Origin: an uncultured Verrucomicrobiota bacterium
GTDB taxonomy: Bacteria > Verrucomicrobiota > Verrucomicrobiia > Chthoniobacterales > JACTMZ01
Direction of reading: 5' to 3'
DNA length: 64,000 bases
NCBI GenBank assembly: GCA_903953565.1
Contig: CAJBKE010000026.1
Span: 1 to 64,000 of the forward strand
Positions within the stretch are counted from its first letter, which is position 1. Every line of letters begins with the position of its first letter. The position numbers and the translations under genes were made by a program. Of the stretch, positions 28,776-38,207 are shown in pieces. Under the pieces are notes generated by a model. It searched no databases and had not been told where the DNA came from. It saw only the letters and a program-made list of their open reading frames with translations.

Positions 28776-29414
28776 ATGGCCGACTCGCCACGCGTGGCCA
28801 TGATCGATTATGGCAGCGGCAACCTGCGCAGCGTGGAAAAAGCGCTGCAGCATGCCGGCGCCGAAGTTTTTCGTGCCGCTTCGCCGGATGCTTTGGCTGA
28901 TTGCGCCGCCATCGTGTTGCCCGGCGTCGGATCGTTCGGCGATTGTGCGCGCAGTCTGCAGGAACGCGGTCTGACCGACCCACTTCGCGCCTGGCTGGCT
29001 GCCGATCGCCCTTACCTCGGTATTTGTCTCGGCTACCAAATTCTCTTCGCCACCAGCGAAGAGTCGCCGGAGGCCCGGGGTTTGGCGCATTGGCCGGGCA
29101 ATGTCGTGCGTTTCCCCTCACGAAAAGATTTGAAAGTTCCGCACATGGGATGGAACAACCTGGAATATCGCGCCCACGATCCGCTCTTCGGCGGCCTCCC
29201 TGATCCCGCATTTCTTTATTTTGTGCACTCCTACTATCCGGAACCGTCCGAGCCGGATTTGATCACGGCCGCATGCACGCACGGCGTTCCTTTCGCCGCC
29301 GCCTGTCGCCGCGGCAATGTGCGCGGAGTGCAATTCCATCCGGAAAAAAGCCAAGACACAGGATTGCGTATGCTGGAAAATTTCGTCGGCGAACTTCGCG
29401 GAGCAACAAACTGA
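28776..29414 (+). CDS. hisH: imidazole glycerol phosphate synthase, glutaminase subunit
   Basis: Class I glutamine amidotransferase that feeds ammonia to HisF, 212 residues. The oxyanion and nucleophile region is YLGICLGYQIL (Cys84), and the His/Glu pair lies in VQFHPEKS (His188, Glu190). VPHMGWNNLEY and YFVHSYYPE are family markers. Its stop overlaps the hisA start by one base. HisF, its obligate partner, is not in the window. Confidence 0.96.
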   Translation: MADSPRVAMIDYGSGNLRSVEKALQHAGAEVFRAASPDALADCAAIVLPGVGSFGDCARSLQERGLTDPLRAWLAADRPYLGICLGYQILFATSEESPEARGLAHWPGNVVRFPSRKDLKVPHMGWNNLEYRAHDPLFGGLPDPAFLYFVHSYYPEPSEPDLITAACTHGVPFAAACRRGNVRGVQFHPEKSQDTGLRMLENFVGELRGATN

Positions 29415-30142
29415 TGCTACTTTACCCTGCAATCGATTTGATGGGCGGACAAGCCGTCCGCCTCCGGCAAGGTCGCGCCGAAGAAAAGACGGTCTATTCC
29501 GACGATCCCATCGCTGTGGCCCGCGAATGGGAGGCCCGTGGCGGCGATTGGCTTCATGTGGTGGACCTCGATGCGGCTTTCACCGGTGTGCAGTCCAATC
29601 TCGAAGTCGTCCGTCGCATGACTGCGAGCATCCGTATTCCCGTGCAGTTGGGGGGCGGAATTCGCGACGAGGCCGCGATCGAGAGGGCGCTTGGCGCGGG
29701 TGTATCGAGGGTTGTCATCGGCACGCGAGCGGCCGAGGCCGATGATTTTGTTGAAAGGATGGTTGGAAAATTCGGCGGGGAACGCATCGCGGTCGGTATC
29801 GATGCGAAGGATGGCTTCGTCGCGGTGCGCGGTTGGACCGAGAGCACCAAACTGGCTGCCTTTGACTTGGCCTTGCGCGCGGAAAAAGCCGGCGCCGGGG
29901 CGATTATCTACACGGATATCGCCACGGATGGAATGTTGCAAGGACCTAATGTGCAAGCAGTTAAAGATATGATCGCCGAGACTAAAGTGCCGGTCATTTC
30001 CAGCGGCGGCGTCTCTTCGGCCAAAGACCTCTCTGTGCTGGCTGGTGTGGAAGGCTTGTCTGGAGCCATCATTGGCAAGGCGCTCTTCGATGGGCTGATC
30101 CAAGGCAATCTGCGCGAAGCCATGGCGGCGGCTGATGCCTGA
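29414..30142 (+). CDS. hisA: ProFAR isomerase
   Basis: Isomerises ProFAR to PRFAR in histidine synthesis; a (beta-alpha)8 barrel of 242 residues. It starts MLLYPAIDLMGGQAVRLRQG with the catalytic Asp8, carries VQLGGGIRDEAAIERALGAG and the second catalytic Asp in YTDIATDGMLQGPNV, and ends with the phosphate loop SSGGVSSAKDL and GAIIGKALFDG. Start ATG 29414 overlaps the hisH stop (TGATG). It is the last gene of the hisBHA unit. Confidence 0.97.
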   Translation: MLLYPAIDLMGGQAVRLRQGRAEEKTVYSDDPIAVAREWEARGGDWLHVVDLDAAFTGVQSNLEVVRRMTASIRIPVQLGGGIRDEAAIERALGAGVSRVVIGTRAAEADDFVERMVGKFGGERIAVGIDAKDGFVAVRGWTESTKLAAFDLALRAEKAGAGAIIYTDIATDGMLQGPNVQAVKDMIAETKVPVISSGGVSSAKDLSVLAGVEGLSGAIIGKALFDGLIQGNLREAMAAADA

Positions 30143-30196
30143 GTAGCTCTCAGTTTCGCCTTGATGTCCTAACAGGTCTCTGTTCAGTTTCATCCC

Positions 30197-30628
30197 ATGA
30201 CTCGCACTGCGTTGACTTGGACTTCTCTTGGTCTGCTCGGCGGCTTGCTCGCGGCTTGTGCGCCCGAGAAGCCCCAGACCACCCCGCGTAATCGCTACGG
30301 CTTCGGCGGAACGCAAACTCTGCAGCAGCAGCCGGCTGCGCAGCAACCTGCACCTTCCAATCTGCCGCCCCTCAGCGGCACCGACACCACGGCGGGGATG
30401 ACCGATACTGCGTTGGTCAATCCCATCCCGAATCCGACGCCCGCCCCTACGCCGCCTCCGGTCAGCCTCCCGACGCCCGAGATCTCCTACGGTATCCCTG
30501 TCCCCGGAAAGCCGGGCTTCGTTACGAGCCCACATGCGCCCAGCGCCGGCTTTGTCGATGTGCGCGGATTTCCTCCGGGCACCGAGGTGAAAGATCCTTA
30601 CACGGGTCGGATCTTTCTCGTTCCCTGA
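30197..30628 (+). CDS. proline-rich lipoprotein
   Basis: A 143-residue product with a lipoprotein signal peptide: a hydrophobic run and the lipobox LLAAC, with the acylated Cys near residue 21. The mature chain is low-complexity, rich in Pro, Gln, Thr and Gly, with a central PNPTPAPTPPPV stretch. It ends in a better-ordered segment, GFVDVRGFPPGTEVKDPYTG. It is likely anchored in a membrane facing the periplasm. Family unknown. Confidence 0.7.
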   Translation: MTRTALTWTSLGLLGGLLAACAPEKPQTTPRNRYGFGGTQTLQQQPAAQQPAPSNLPPLSGTDTTAGMTDTALVNPIPNPTPAPTPPPVSLPTPEISYGIPVPGKPGFVTSPHAPSAGFVDVRGFPPGTEVKDPYTGRIFLVP

Positions 30629-30682
30629 ACCGTCATTTTCCGGCGTGAGATTCACGCTGTCTCCTGCCATAGTCGGCGGAAT

Positions 30683-31546
30683 ATGACCGCCGCACCCACG
30701 TCCGTATCCGTATTCGGCCCGGGTCTGATGGGCGGTTCGCTTCTCATGGCTCTGCGCCAACGCGCGCCCGACATCAAACTCGGAGTTTGGGCAAGGCGGA
30801 CAGCGGTTGTTGATGAACTCAAGCTCCGCAAACTGGCGGATTTCGGTGGCACCGACGCGGCCGCAGTCGCGGCGGATTCGCAAATGATCGTGCTTTGTCT
30901 TCCGGTCGAGCACCTCGAGAAAGTGGCGGCCGAGATCAAAGATGTCCTCCCACGCAACGCTTGGGTGACGGATGTGGGCAGCGTCAAAAAATCCGTGGTG
31001 GAAACGTTGGAGAAATTGTTCGGCCGCGGCGGGTGCTTTGTCGGGAGCCATCCCATGTGCGGGTCCGAAGAGGCCGGTCTCCAGGCCGCGCGGACCGATC
31101 TTTACCAAGGTGCCTTGTGCGTCATCACACCGACATCCCACTCCAATCCCCAAGCAGTGCGTGCCGTCAGCGCCCTCTGGCGGACCGTAGGTGCGCGCAC
31201 GATAGAAATGGAGCCGGCCGAACATGACCGGGCCGCCGCGATTGTCAGTCATGTGCCGCACGTTGCCGCCGCTCTCTTGGTCGAGTTGGTTCGCGCCGAA
31301 AAGCCATCCTTCCGGGAGCTTTGCGCCGGGGGCTTCCGCGACACCACGCGCATTGCCTCGGGATCTCCCGACTTGTGGGCGGGTATTCTCTCTTCCAACC
31401 GTGCGGAGGTTCTTGCCGCATTGCGTAAGCTCACTGCCGCCGCCACGCGGATCGAGGGAGCCTTGCAAAGCAACGACACCGATGCCCTTCGCGCTTTCCT
31501 GGCCGAAGCAGCTCAACACCGCTTCGAAATCCTTTCCCGATCCTGA
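30683..31546 (+). CDS. tyrA: prephenate/arogenate dehydrogenase
   Basis: Oxidatively decarboxylates prephenate (or arogenate) in tyrosine synthesis. The 287-residue protein begins with the NAD(P) motif VFGPGLMGGSLLMAL and has VTDVGSVKKSVVETL, GSHPMCGSEEAGLQAA and EHDRAAAIVSHVPHVAAALL, then a helical dimer domain. The GWARR-like GVWARR after beta-2 hints at NADP use, but this is not certain. The aroA GTG start follows two bases after the stop, forming an aromatic amino-acid operon. Confidence 0.93.
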   Translation: MTAAPTSVSVFGPGLMGGSLLMALRQRAPDIKLGVWARRTAVVDELKLRKLADFGGTDAAAVAADSQMIVLCLPVEHLEKVAAEIKDVLPRNAWVTDVGSVKKSVVETLEKLFGRGGCFVGSHPMCGSEEAGLQAARTDLYQGALCVITPTSHSNPQAVRAVSALWRTVGARTIEMEPAEHDRAAAIVSHVPHVAAALLVELVRAEKPSFRELCAGGFRDTTRIASGSPDLWAGILSSNRAEVLAALRKLTAAATRIEGALQSNDTDALRAFLAEAAQHRFEILSRS

Positions 31547-31548
31547 AC

Positions 31549-32841
31549 GTGGAAATTCGTGTTCATCGTGCTCCGCAGATCACGGCGGAGATCAAGGTTC
31601 CGGGAGACAAGAGCATTTCCCACCGGGCGGGTATGCTGGCTGCACTTTCCGATGGGCCGTGTCGTCTGACCAATTATCTGCGCGGCGAGGATTGTCTGGG
31701 AACTTTGCGCGTTTTGCGCCAGTTGGGCGTGGTCATCGAGGAAGAAGCCGGTGGCGTCTTCACCGTGCACGGACGCGCGGGCCGCTTCAGCACGCCATCC
31801 GGTGATCTCGACTGCGGAAACTCCGGCACCACCATGAGATTGATGTCGGGTCTGCTTGCGGCACAGCCTTTCCGATCGCGTTTGACCGGCGATCCCTCCC
31901 TTTCCCGCCGCCCCATGAAGCGTGTCATGGAGCCACTCGGGTTAATGGGGGCGAAACTCAGCACCGAGGGTGAGGGCGATCGTCCTCCGCTTGTCATCGA
32001 TGGGAGTGCCGATTTGCAGGGCATCGAATACCGCCTGCCGGTGGCCAGCGCGCAGGTGAAGAGTTGTGTTCTCTTGGCCGGCCTGCTCGCGCACGGCGAA
32101 ACATCCGTTGTCCAACCGGTCGCCACGCGCGATCACACCGAGCGGATGTTGGAGTCCTTCGGAGTTCCGCTTGGCCGGGCGGGGAACCGTATTTCGGTGC
32201 AGGGCGGCAAGCTTCCGCGCGCCCGCGACTTCGTCGTTCCCGGGGATATTTCCAGCGCCGCTTTCTGGTTGGTCGCAGCCTCCGCTCATCCCGCCTCCAA
32301 GCTCACGCTGCGTGAAGTCGGGCTCAACCCGACGCGGACTGGAATCATAGCTGTTCTCCGCCGCATGGGGGCAAACATTGGCGAAGCAGTTTCCAACGAG
32401 TCGGGCGAACCGATCGGCACGATTGAAGTTTCCGGCGCATTGTTGCAAGGAACCACCATTGGTGGGGATGAGATTCCCAACGTGATCGATGAAATTCCCG
32501 TTCTGGCCGTGGCGGGAGCCCTCGCCTCGGGAACCACGGTTATTCGTGATGCCGCCGAGCTTCGCGTCAAGGAATCGGACCGCCTCGCCGTGGTAGCGCA
32601 GCACCTCCTGGCCATGGGTGCAGACGTGACGGAAAATCCGGACGGTCTGGTTATCCGCGGCGGCCGTCCTCTGCACGGCGCCCGCCTCAACAGCCATGGT
32701 GACCACCGTATCGCCATGGCATTTGCCATCGCCGGACTCTTTGCCGACGGCGAAACCGTCATCGAGGACACCGCCTGCGTCGAGACATCCTATCCGGGGT
32801 TTGCGGCACAGCTTCGACAATTGTTTGATGAAAATGGGTAA
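31549..32841 (+). CDS. aroA: 3-phosphoshikimate 1-carboxyvinyltransferase (EPSP synthase)
   Basis: Shikimate-pathway enzyme joining PEP to shikimate 3-phosphate. The 430-residue protein starts at a GTG. It has the PEP/S3P contacts PGDKSISHRAGMLAAL (Lys21), LDCGNSGTTMRLMSGLLA, RPMKRVMEPL, and later DEIPVLAVAGALASG, ELRVKESDRL and HGDHRIAMAFAIAG. The Asp in DEIP is the catalytic base of the family. It lies between tyrA and cmk and overlaps the cmk start. Confidence 0.97.
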   Translation: MEIRVHRAPQITAEIKVPGDKSISHRAGMLAALSDGPCRLTNYLRGEDCLGTLRVLRQLGVVIEEEAGGVFTVHGRAGRFSTPSGDLDCGNSGTTMRLMSGLLAAQPFRSRLTGDPSLSRRPMKRVMEPLGLMGAKLSTEGEGDRPPLVIDGSADLQGIEYRLPVASAQVKSCVLLAGLLAHGETSVVQPVATRDHTERMLESFGVPLGRAGNRISVQGGKLPRARDFVVPGDISSAAFWLVAASAHPASKLTLREVGLNPTRTGIIAVLRRMGANIGEAVSNESGEPIGTIEVSGALLQGTTIGGDEIPNVIDEIPVLAVAGALASGTTVIRDAAELRVKESDRLAVVAQHLLAMGADVTENPDGLVIRGGRPLHGARLNSHGDHRIAMAFAIAGLFADGETVIEDTACVETSYPGFAAQLRQLFDENG

Positions 32842-33520
32842 ACCGAAGACATCCGACACAGTGGTCATCGCCATCGACGGTCCGGCTGCCTCGGGCAAGA
32901 GCACAGTGGCACGTGCGTTGGCCGGCCGCCTCGGCTACCGCTTCCTCAACTCCGGCGACCTCTACCGCGCCATGACTTGGGCGTGTCTGCAGTGCAAGAT
33001 CGATTGCCATGACATCGGTGCAGTCGCCTCCGCAGCCGGCCAGACCCAGATCGAGGTCGGGTGCGATGGCAGCGAATACTTTCCCCTGATCGACAGCGAG
33101 GACCCCCGGGCGCACCTCAGGAAGGAACAGGTCAATGCCAATGTCTCTCCGGTCTCCGCCGTTCCTGCCGTCCGTTACGTCGTTTCTGCCGCTATCCGCG
33201 CACACGCGACCGGACGGCAGACCGTCATCGAGGGCCGCGATATCGGCTCGGCGGTTTTTGCCGAGACGCCTTACAAATTCTACATCGATGCCCCGGCCCA
33301 CGTCCGCCAGCGCCGTCGCAGAAACCAGGGCCAGACCGAAGAAATTGCCCGCCGCGATCTGATCGACTCCACCCGCGAGACCGACCCTCTCACCGTTGCT
33401 CCGGGGGCGACGGTTATCGACTCATCGGCCCTCGATGTCACAGGCGTTGTTGCTGCGATGCTGGCCAAACTCAAAGAGCAGGGCCTTTCCTCCGCCGTCT
33501 ACGCATGCAGCAACGGATGA
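32828..33520 (+). CDS. cmk: cytidylate kinase
   Basis: Phosphorylates CMP and dCMP using ATP. The 230-residue protein has the P-loop IAIDGPAASGKSTVARAL (18-25 core), FLNSGDLYRAMTWACL, the segment VIEGRDIGSAVF, and the lid RQRRRRNQGQTEEIARRDLIDSTRETDPL. ATG 32828 (or 32834) overlaps the aroA end; the stop overlaps the plsC start. The aroA-cmk pairing recurs in many bacteria, often with rpsA, but here plsC follows instead. Confidence 0.96.
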   Translation: MKMGKPKTSDTVVIAIDGPAASGKSTVARALAGRLGYRFLNSGDLYRAMTWACLQCKIDCHDIGAVASAAGQTQIEVGCDGSEYFPLIDSEDPRAHLRKEQVNANVSPVSAVPAVRYVVSAAIRAHATGRQTVIEGRDIGSAVFAETPYKFYIDAPAHVRQRRRRNQGQTEEIARRDLIDSTRETDPLTVAPGATVIDSSALDVTGVVAAMLAKLKEQGLSSAVYACSNG

Positions 33521-34128
33521 CATTCTGGTATCTGCTCGGTTACTCGCTGAGCAAAACTCTCGCCAAAACGTTCTTCAATTACCGCGTTATCGGCGCGGAG
33601 AACATAATCGAGGAGGGGCCGTGCATCATCGCGGCCAACCACTGCAGCTACCTCGATCCGCCGTTGGTCGGGGTCGCCTGCAAGCGCGCCATCCACTACC
33701 TTGCGCGCAAGAGCCTGCTCGATGTTCCAATTCTCGGCCCGATCCTACCCGAACTGAACGTTATACCCGTCGATCAGAAAAACGCGGATCGCAGCGCGCT
33801 CATGGGTGCGATACGGGTGGTGAAAAATGGCGGTGCGGTGCTGATTTTTCCCGAAGGCACGCGCAGCACTGATGGTGGCCGGCAGCCGGCACAACCCGGC
33901 ATCGGGATGATCGTGGCCAAGACCGGTGCCCCGGTCGTGCCGGTGAGAATTTCAGGATCCTTTGAAGCTTTTCCGCGGGGAGCATCTTGGCCGCGTCTTG
34001 CGCCTGTGCGGATTTCGGTTGGCCCTGCTGTGTATTTCGAAGGTTCGGAAGCGGAAGAACGTGGCCTCTACCAAAAGACCAGCGATCGCATCATGGATGC
34101 GATCGCTGAGGGAGCAGGTGACTGCTGA
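33517..34128 (+). CDS. plsC: 1-acyl-glycerol-3-phosphate acyltransferase
   Basis: Membrane-associated acyltransferase forming phosphatidic acid in phospholipid synthesis. The 203-residue protein has the four family blocks: ANHCSYLDP (His42, Asp47; the HX4D catalytic pair), LARKSLLDVPILG, LIFPEGTRS, and VPVRISGSFEAFPRG. A weakly hydrophobic N-terminal helix could anchor it. It begins within the cmk stop codon. Its stop is four bases from the convergent pseudopilin gene. Confidence 0.94.
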   Translation: MTFWYLLGYSLSKTLAKTFFNYRVIGAENIIEEGPCIIAANHCSYLDPPLVGVACKRAIHYLARKSLLDVPILGPILPELNVIPVDQKNADRSALMGAIRVVKNGGAVLIFPEGTRSTDGGRQPAQPGIGMIVAKTGAPVVPVRISGSFEAFPRGASWPRLAPVRISVGPAVYFEGSEAEERGLYQKTSDRIMDAIAEGAGDC

Positions 34129-34132
34129 ACGA

Positions 34133-34726
34133 TCAGTTCAGCGGCGTCAGTGTGCTGTAATTCGTTCCCACGACCGACGGAGCGGTGGCATCCGTTGGGC
34201 GGCTAAAGGTTCCACCATCGCCCCCCTTCCGAAACACAATGAACCCCTTGTCGCCGTAAGGCGCATTCGTGGTTAGCGATCCAGCCTGCCAGTTCCTCGT
34301 AATGACGAAAGGCTGGTCGGAGGGGCTGGATTCCGTTGTGGCCATGATAGAGAAGGCGATGTTGTTGGCGGTAAAGTTAGTGTTGTTCACGATCACTCCG
34401 GGTGCGGCATAGATCTTCTGGAGATCTGAACCGGTAAGATACTTCCCGTCAGTCAAGGCTTGGCTAAAGGTTGCGACCGTCAGCGTGTCGTTGTTTGTGC
34501 CTGTGGTCCATGATACGCCACTACCTGCCGTAGTTGTGTCGATGGACATGGTCTGCGTGGCAAGAGTGAGTTGTCTGGCATTGTTCAGGGTCTGGGTCAT
34601 TTGTCCTCTGGTAAGAGCGCTCGATACTGCGGGGATGGCGAGCGATGCGAGGATAGCAATGATCGAGATGACGACGAGGAGCTCGATCAAAGTGAAGGCG
34701 CTGACAGAGTGAGGGAGTTTTTTCAT
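34133..34726 (-). CDS. type II secretion/type IV pilin-like pseudopilin
   Basis: A 197-residue prepilin-type protein. The leader peptide MKKLPHSVSA is followed by the methylation/assembly helix FTLIELLVVISIIAILASLA. The residue before the cleavage site is Ala, not the usual Gly. The globular part is Thr/Asn-rich with VNNTNFTANNIAFSIMAT and FVITRNWQAG, and lacks recognisable pilin disulfide Cys. Base composition is less GC-rich than the neighbours. PilT-type ATPases lie 3 kb away on the same strand, but no assembly ATPase or secretin is in view. Confidence 0.85.
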   Translation of the reverse strand: MKKLPHSVSAFTLIELLVVISIIAILASLAIPAVSSALTRGQMTQTLNNARQLTLATQTMSIDTTTAGSGVSWTTGTNNDTLTVATFSQALTDGKYLTGSDLQKIYAAPGVIVNNTNFTANNIAFSIMATTESSPSDQPFVITRNWQAGSLTTNAPYGDKGFIVFRKGGDGGTFSRPTDATAPSVVGTNYSTLTPLN

Positions 34727-34735
34727 GCTGTGAAG

Positions 34736-34764
34736 TAATTAGGCAGGGAGGATCGTAAAAGCAA
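34736..34764 (-). promoter_or_regulatory. candidate promoter of the pseudopilin gene, leaderless spacing
   Basis: On the minus strand TTGCTT (34764-34759) and TAATTA (34741-34736) are 17 bases apart, predicting a start near 34729, three bases before the ATG at 34726. No Shine-Dalgarno fits in between. The match to the -10 consensus is weak. Confidence 0.3.
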
Positions 34765-34767
34765 ACC

Positions 34768-36969
34768 CTATTCGACCGCAAAACCAAGCAAGGCCAGAGG
34801 TGGTAGTTCGATTTGTATGGAATGATCCCGGCCTTGCCACGGAACTGGCTCTGAAGACATGCCTCCGAAGTTGCCCACGTTGCCTCCCCCGTAAATACCG
34901 GCGTCGGTGTTGAGTATTTCTGTGTAAAATCCGGGTTTGGGCACTCCTAGGCGGTAACCACCGCGCACCACAGGCGTGGCGTTCATGATGAAGACCAGAG
35001 TCTGGCCGGATGACGATTTGCGAAGGAAGGCCACCACACTGTTGTCGGAGTCGTGGAAATCGATCCATTCGAAGCCGTCGTTGGTGTCGTCCAGTTCGTA
35101 GAAGGCCGGATATTCCTTGTAGATATTATTGAGATGCTGGACGAGCCGCGAGAGACCGGCGTGCAGGGGGAATTGCTTGAGATGCCAGTCGAGACTCTGG
35201 TTGTAGCGCCACTCGTCCCATTGGCCGAATTCGCCGCCTTGGAAGAGCAGTTTCTTGCCCGGGTGCGCCCACATGAGCGCGTAGAACATCCTGAGGTTGG
35301 CGAATTTCTGCCACATGTCGCCGGGCATCTTGCTGAGCAGCGCGCCCTTGCCGTGCACGACTTCGTCATGGCTCAGCACGAGGACAAAGTGTTCGTGGAA
35401 GGCGTAGAGCAGGGAAAAGGTAATACTGCCTTGGTGGTAACGGCGATAAATCGGGTCGAGGCTCATGTAGCCGAGGAAGTCGTGCATCCACCCCATGTTC
35501 CATTTGAAGCCGAAGCCGAGGCCACCAAGATAAGTCGGCCGCGAGACGCCGGGCCATGCGGTGGATTCCTCGGCAATTGTCATAATGCCCGGGAAACGCT
35601 CGTAGCTGACTTCGTTGAAGCGCTTCAGGAAATAAATCGCGTCCAAATTTTCCCGTCCCCCGAAACAATTAGGCACCCACTGTCCACCCTCGCGCGAGTA
35701 GTCGAGGTAAAGCATCGAGGCCACCGCATCCACGCGCAGGCCGTCGATGTGGTATTGGTCGAACCAGAAGAGGGCGTTGGCGATGAGGAAATTCCTCACT
35801 TCGTTGCGTCCGTAGTTGAAAATATACGTTCCCCAGTCGCGGTGTTCTCCCTGACGCGGATCGGCATGCTCGTAGAGATGCGTGCCGTCGAATTTGGCCA
35901 ACCCGTGCGCGTCCTTCGGAAAGTGCGCCGGCACCCAGTCGAGAATCACGCCGATTCCGGCTTTGTGGCAGTTGTCGACGAAGTGGCGGAATTCATCCGG
36001 ATTTCCGAAGCGGCTGGTCGGCGCGAAGTAGCCGGCGACTTGGTAGCCCCAGGATCCGTCATAGGGATGCTCGGCCACCGGCATTAACTCGATGTGAGTG
36101 AAGCCCATTTCGAGGCAGTAGGGGATCAGGCGGTGGGACAGTTCGATGTAGCTAAGCGGACGATTTTGGTCTTCCGCCATGCGTTGCCATGACCCGAGAT
36201 GCACTTCGTAAATACTGATCGGTTTTTTGTGCCACTCCTGCTTGGCGCGGTAATCCATCCAGCCTTGGTCCGACCATTTGAATCGTTTCAGGTCATAAAC
36301 AATCGAACCGGTCTGCAAGCTGTGCTGGCCGTAGAAAGCGAAGGGGTCGCTCTTGAGGAAAACATCGCCGTGGTAGCCCTTGATCTCGAATTTGTAGTGG
36401 GCGCCTTCACCGACGCCAGGAATGAAGATTTCCCAGACTCCGCTACCGACGAGTTTGCGCATGATGTGCACGCGGCCATCCCAGTTGTTGAAGTCTCCAA
36501 CCACGCTAACGCGCTGTGCATTCGGCGCCCACACGCAGAAGGCCGTGCCAGTCACACCGTCAATCGTCGTCAGATGCGCTCCGAATTTGTTGTAGAGATC
36601 CCAGTGGTTGCCTTCCGCGTGGAGGTGGACATCCGTGTCGCCGAGGATGCGTCCGTAGGAATACGGGTCATGCATTTCCCACTCTGTGCCGTCATGGCTT
36701 TTGAACTGCAGCGTGTAGGCGAACTCCTGCATGCCTTTGGGCAACACCGCTTCAAAAAATCCCGACTCGTGGATTTTCGCAGCCTCGAACACACGCGTGC
36801 GATTCGAAGTATCAACCACCCTGACCGATGCCACATCCGGACGGAAGACCCGGACGGCCAAGAAGTCGCCCGCACGGCGCATGCCAAGCGTGTGGAAAGG
36901 ATCTGCATGGCGCGCTTCCAGAAAAGCGGCAAGTTCTTCGGTGGGGACGGTTGATTTGGGTATCGGCAC
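34768..36969 (-). CDS. glgB: 1,4-alpha-glucan branching enzyme (GH13)
   Basis: Introduces alpha-1,6 branches into glycogen. The 733-residue protein has an N-terminal domain (1-~115), a CBM48 domain ([22 protein letters not shown]), then the GH13 barrel. The barrel carries [10 protein letters not shown], the nucleophile in [15 protein letters not shown] (near residue 412), the acid in AEESTAWP (near 467) and [14 protein letters not shown]-terminal beta domain closes the chain. Length is normal. It lies between the pseudopilin and pilT genes without an obvious functional link; no other glycogen gene is in the window. Confidence 0.97.
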   Translation of the reverse strand: MPIPKSTVPTEELAAFLEARHADPFHTLGMRRAGDFLAVRVFRPDVASVRVVDTSNRTRVFEAAKIHESGFFEAVLPKGMQEFAYTLQFKSHDGTEWEMHDPYSYGRILGDTDVHLHAEGNHWDLYNKFGAHLTTIDGVTGTAFCVWAPNAQRVSVVGDFNNWDGRVHIMRKLVGSGVWEIFIPGVGEGAHYKFEIKGYHGDVFLKSDPFAFYGQHSLQTGSIVYDLKRFKWSDQGWMDYRAKQEWHKKPISIYEVHLGSWQRMAEDQNRPLSYIELSHRLIPYCLEMGFTHIELMPVAEHPYDGSWGYQVAGYFAPTSRFGNPDEFRHFVDNCHKAGIGVILDWVPAHFPKDAHGLAKFDGTHLYEHADPRQGEHRDWGTYIFNYGRNEVRNFLIANALFWFDQYHIDGLRVDAVASMLYLDYSREGGQWVPNCFGGRENLDAIYFLKRFNEVSYERFPGIMTIAEESTAWPGVSRPTYLGGLGFGFKWNMGWMHDFLGYMSLDPIYRRYHQGSITFSLLYAFHEHFVLVLSHDEVVHGKGALLSKMPGDMWQKFANLRMFYALMWAHPGKKLLFQGGEFGQWDEWRYNQSLDWHLKQFPLHAGLSRLVQHLNNIYKEYPAFYELDDTNDGFEWIDFHDSDNSVVAFLRKSSSGQTLVFIMNATPVVRGGYRLGVPKPGFYTEILNTDAGIYGGGNVGNFGGMSSEPVPWQGRDHSIQIELPPLALLGFAVE

Positions 36970-37021
36970 TTCCGCAACAAATATCGGGGTGCGCTCATTG
37001 CGGCAAGGGTGGTTGTGGAGG

Positions 37022-37097
37022 TGTCGGCGCGTCGGGGACGCCGCGCCCCACCGGCGCTTCGATTCCCAAAGGTAGGGCGGGGCCTCCGGACCCGCCG
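37022..37097. repeat. palindrome-rich intergenic segment before glgB
   Basis: Contains GGCGCG (37026-37031)/CGCGCC (37042-37047), and GGTAGGGC followed by a GGCGGG (37076-37081)/CCCGCC (37091-37096) stem. GGTAGGGC also occurs, inverted, beside the hairpin at 8772-8790. It lies between the pilT stop and the glgB start, in the 136-base spacer. Likely a further small intergenic repeat type. Confidence 0.4.
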
Positions 37098-37105
37098 TGA
37101 GCCAT

Positions 37106-38203
37106 CTAGCTCGCTCCGCCGGCCGAGTTGGCCAGCGCCGCCTCGTCTTCCGGCAAGAATGCCTTGAAGCGGTTTTTGTCGATCGCCTTCATGAAGGCCT
37201 CGTGCGGGGAGACATGACCTTGCTGGAGTTGCGCCCAGATGGCGTCGTCCATGAACTGCATGCCCTGTGCCTTCCCGCCCACGATGGCGTCCTGCAGCTT
37301 CTGTGTGGCGCCTTCGCGGATGATGGCGGCCACGGCGCTGTTGACCACGAGGATTTCGTTGACGGCAATGCGTCCGCCGCCGTCCTGACGTTTGAGCAAA
37401 AGCTGCGCAACCACGCCGCGCAACGAGGCGGCGAGCATGGTGCGAACCTGCGACTGTTGGTCGGAAGGAAAGACATCGATCATGCGGTCGACAGTCTTGC
37501 GCGCATTGTTGGTGTGCAGGGTTCCGAAAACGAGCAGGCCCGTCTCCGCCGCGGTCAGGGCGAGCGAGATTGTCTCCAGATCGCGCATCTCGCCGACCAG
37601 CACGATGTCCGAGTCTTCGCGCAGAGCCGCCTTCAGGCCTGCCGGGAAATTAACCGAGTGCTCGGGCACCTCGCGTTGGGTGATGATGCTGTTTTTGTTC
37701 GAGTGAACGAACTCGATCGGCTCTTCAACCGTCACGATATGCCGGGCGAAGTTCGTGTTGATGTAGTCCATCAGCGCGGCCAGCGTCGTGCTCTTGCCGC
37801 TGCCGGTCGGGCCCGTCACGAGGACCAAGCCGCCCCGCAGGTGTCCGAATTCCTTGATCACCGGCGGCAGACCGAGTTCGTCGAGGGTGGCAATGCGCGT
37901 CGGAATCAGCCGGAACACCGCACCGAGTCCGTGCACCTGCTTGAAATAATTGCAACGAAAGCGGTTGTCCGCGTTCATCTCGTAGGCGAAGTCGAGATCC
38001 CCTTTTTCATGGAAACGCTCCCAATTTTTCGGCGAGCAGATTTCGCTCAGCATGTAGTTCATTTCATCCGCGGTCAGCAGTTCCTCGCGGATGGGAATGA
38101 CGTCGCCATGGCGACGGATTTTCGGGGGTTGCCCCTCGGCAAGGTGCAGGTCGGATGCTCCCGCGTTGATCAGAACCTCGAAAAGTTGGTCGATGTGCGC
38201 CAT
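37106..38203 (-). CDS. pilT: PilT-type retraction ATPase
   Basis: Hexameric ATPase of the secretion-ATPase superfamily that retracts type IV pili, 365 residues. It has an N-terminal PAS-like domain ([12 protein letters not shown]), Walker A GPTGSGKS (131-138), the Asp box, Walker [18 protein letters not shown], and the His box [27 protein letters not shown]-like [14 protein letters not shown] is the retraction signature. A second, related gene lies immediately upstream on the same strand with four bases between. Confidence 0.95.
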   Translation of the reverse strand: MAHIDQLFEVLINAGASDLHLAEGQPPKIRRHGDVIPIREELLTADEMNYMLSEICSPKNWERFHEKGDLDFAYEMNADNRFRCNYFKQVHGLGAVFRLIPTRIATLDELGLPPVIKEFGHLRGGLVLVTGPTGSGKSTTLAALMDYINTNFARHIVTVEEPIEFVHSNKNSIITQREVPEHSVNFPAGLKAALREDSDIVLVGEMRDLETISLALTAAETGLLVFGTLHTNNARKTVDRMIDVFPSDQQSQVRTMLAASLRGVVAQLLLKRQDGGGRIAVNEILVVNSAVAAIIREGATQKLQDAIVGGKAQGMQFMDDAIWAQLQQGHVSPHEAFMKAIDKNRFKAFLPEDEAALANSAGGAS

Positions 38204-38207
38204 GGCT

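Noticed and set aside
29417-31519. A 700-codon open frame on the minus strand
   Set aside because: It lies opposite hisA, a lipoprotein gene and tyrA, all of which have strong family motifs. Long antisense frames are expected in GC-rich DNA with strong codon-position bias, and the translation has no recognisable domain.
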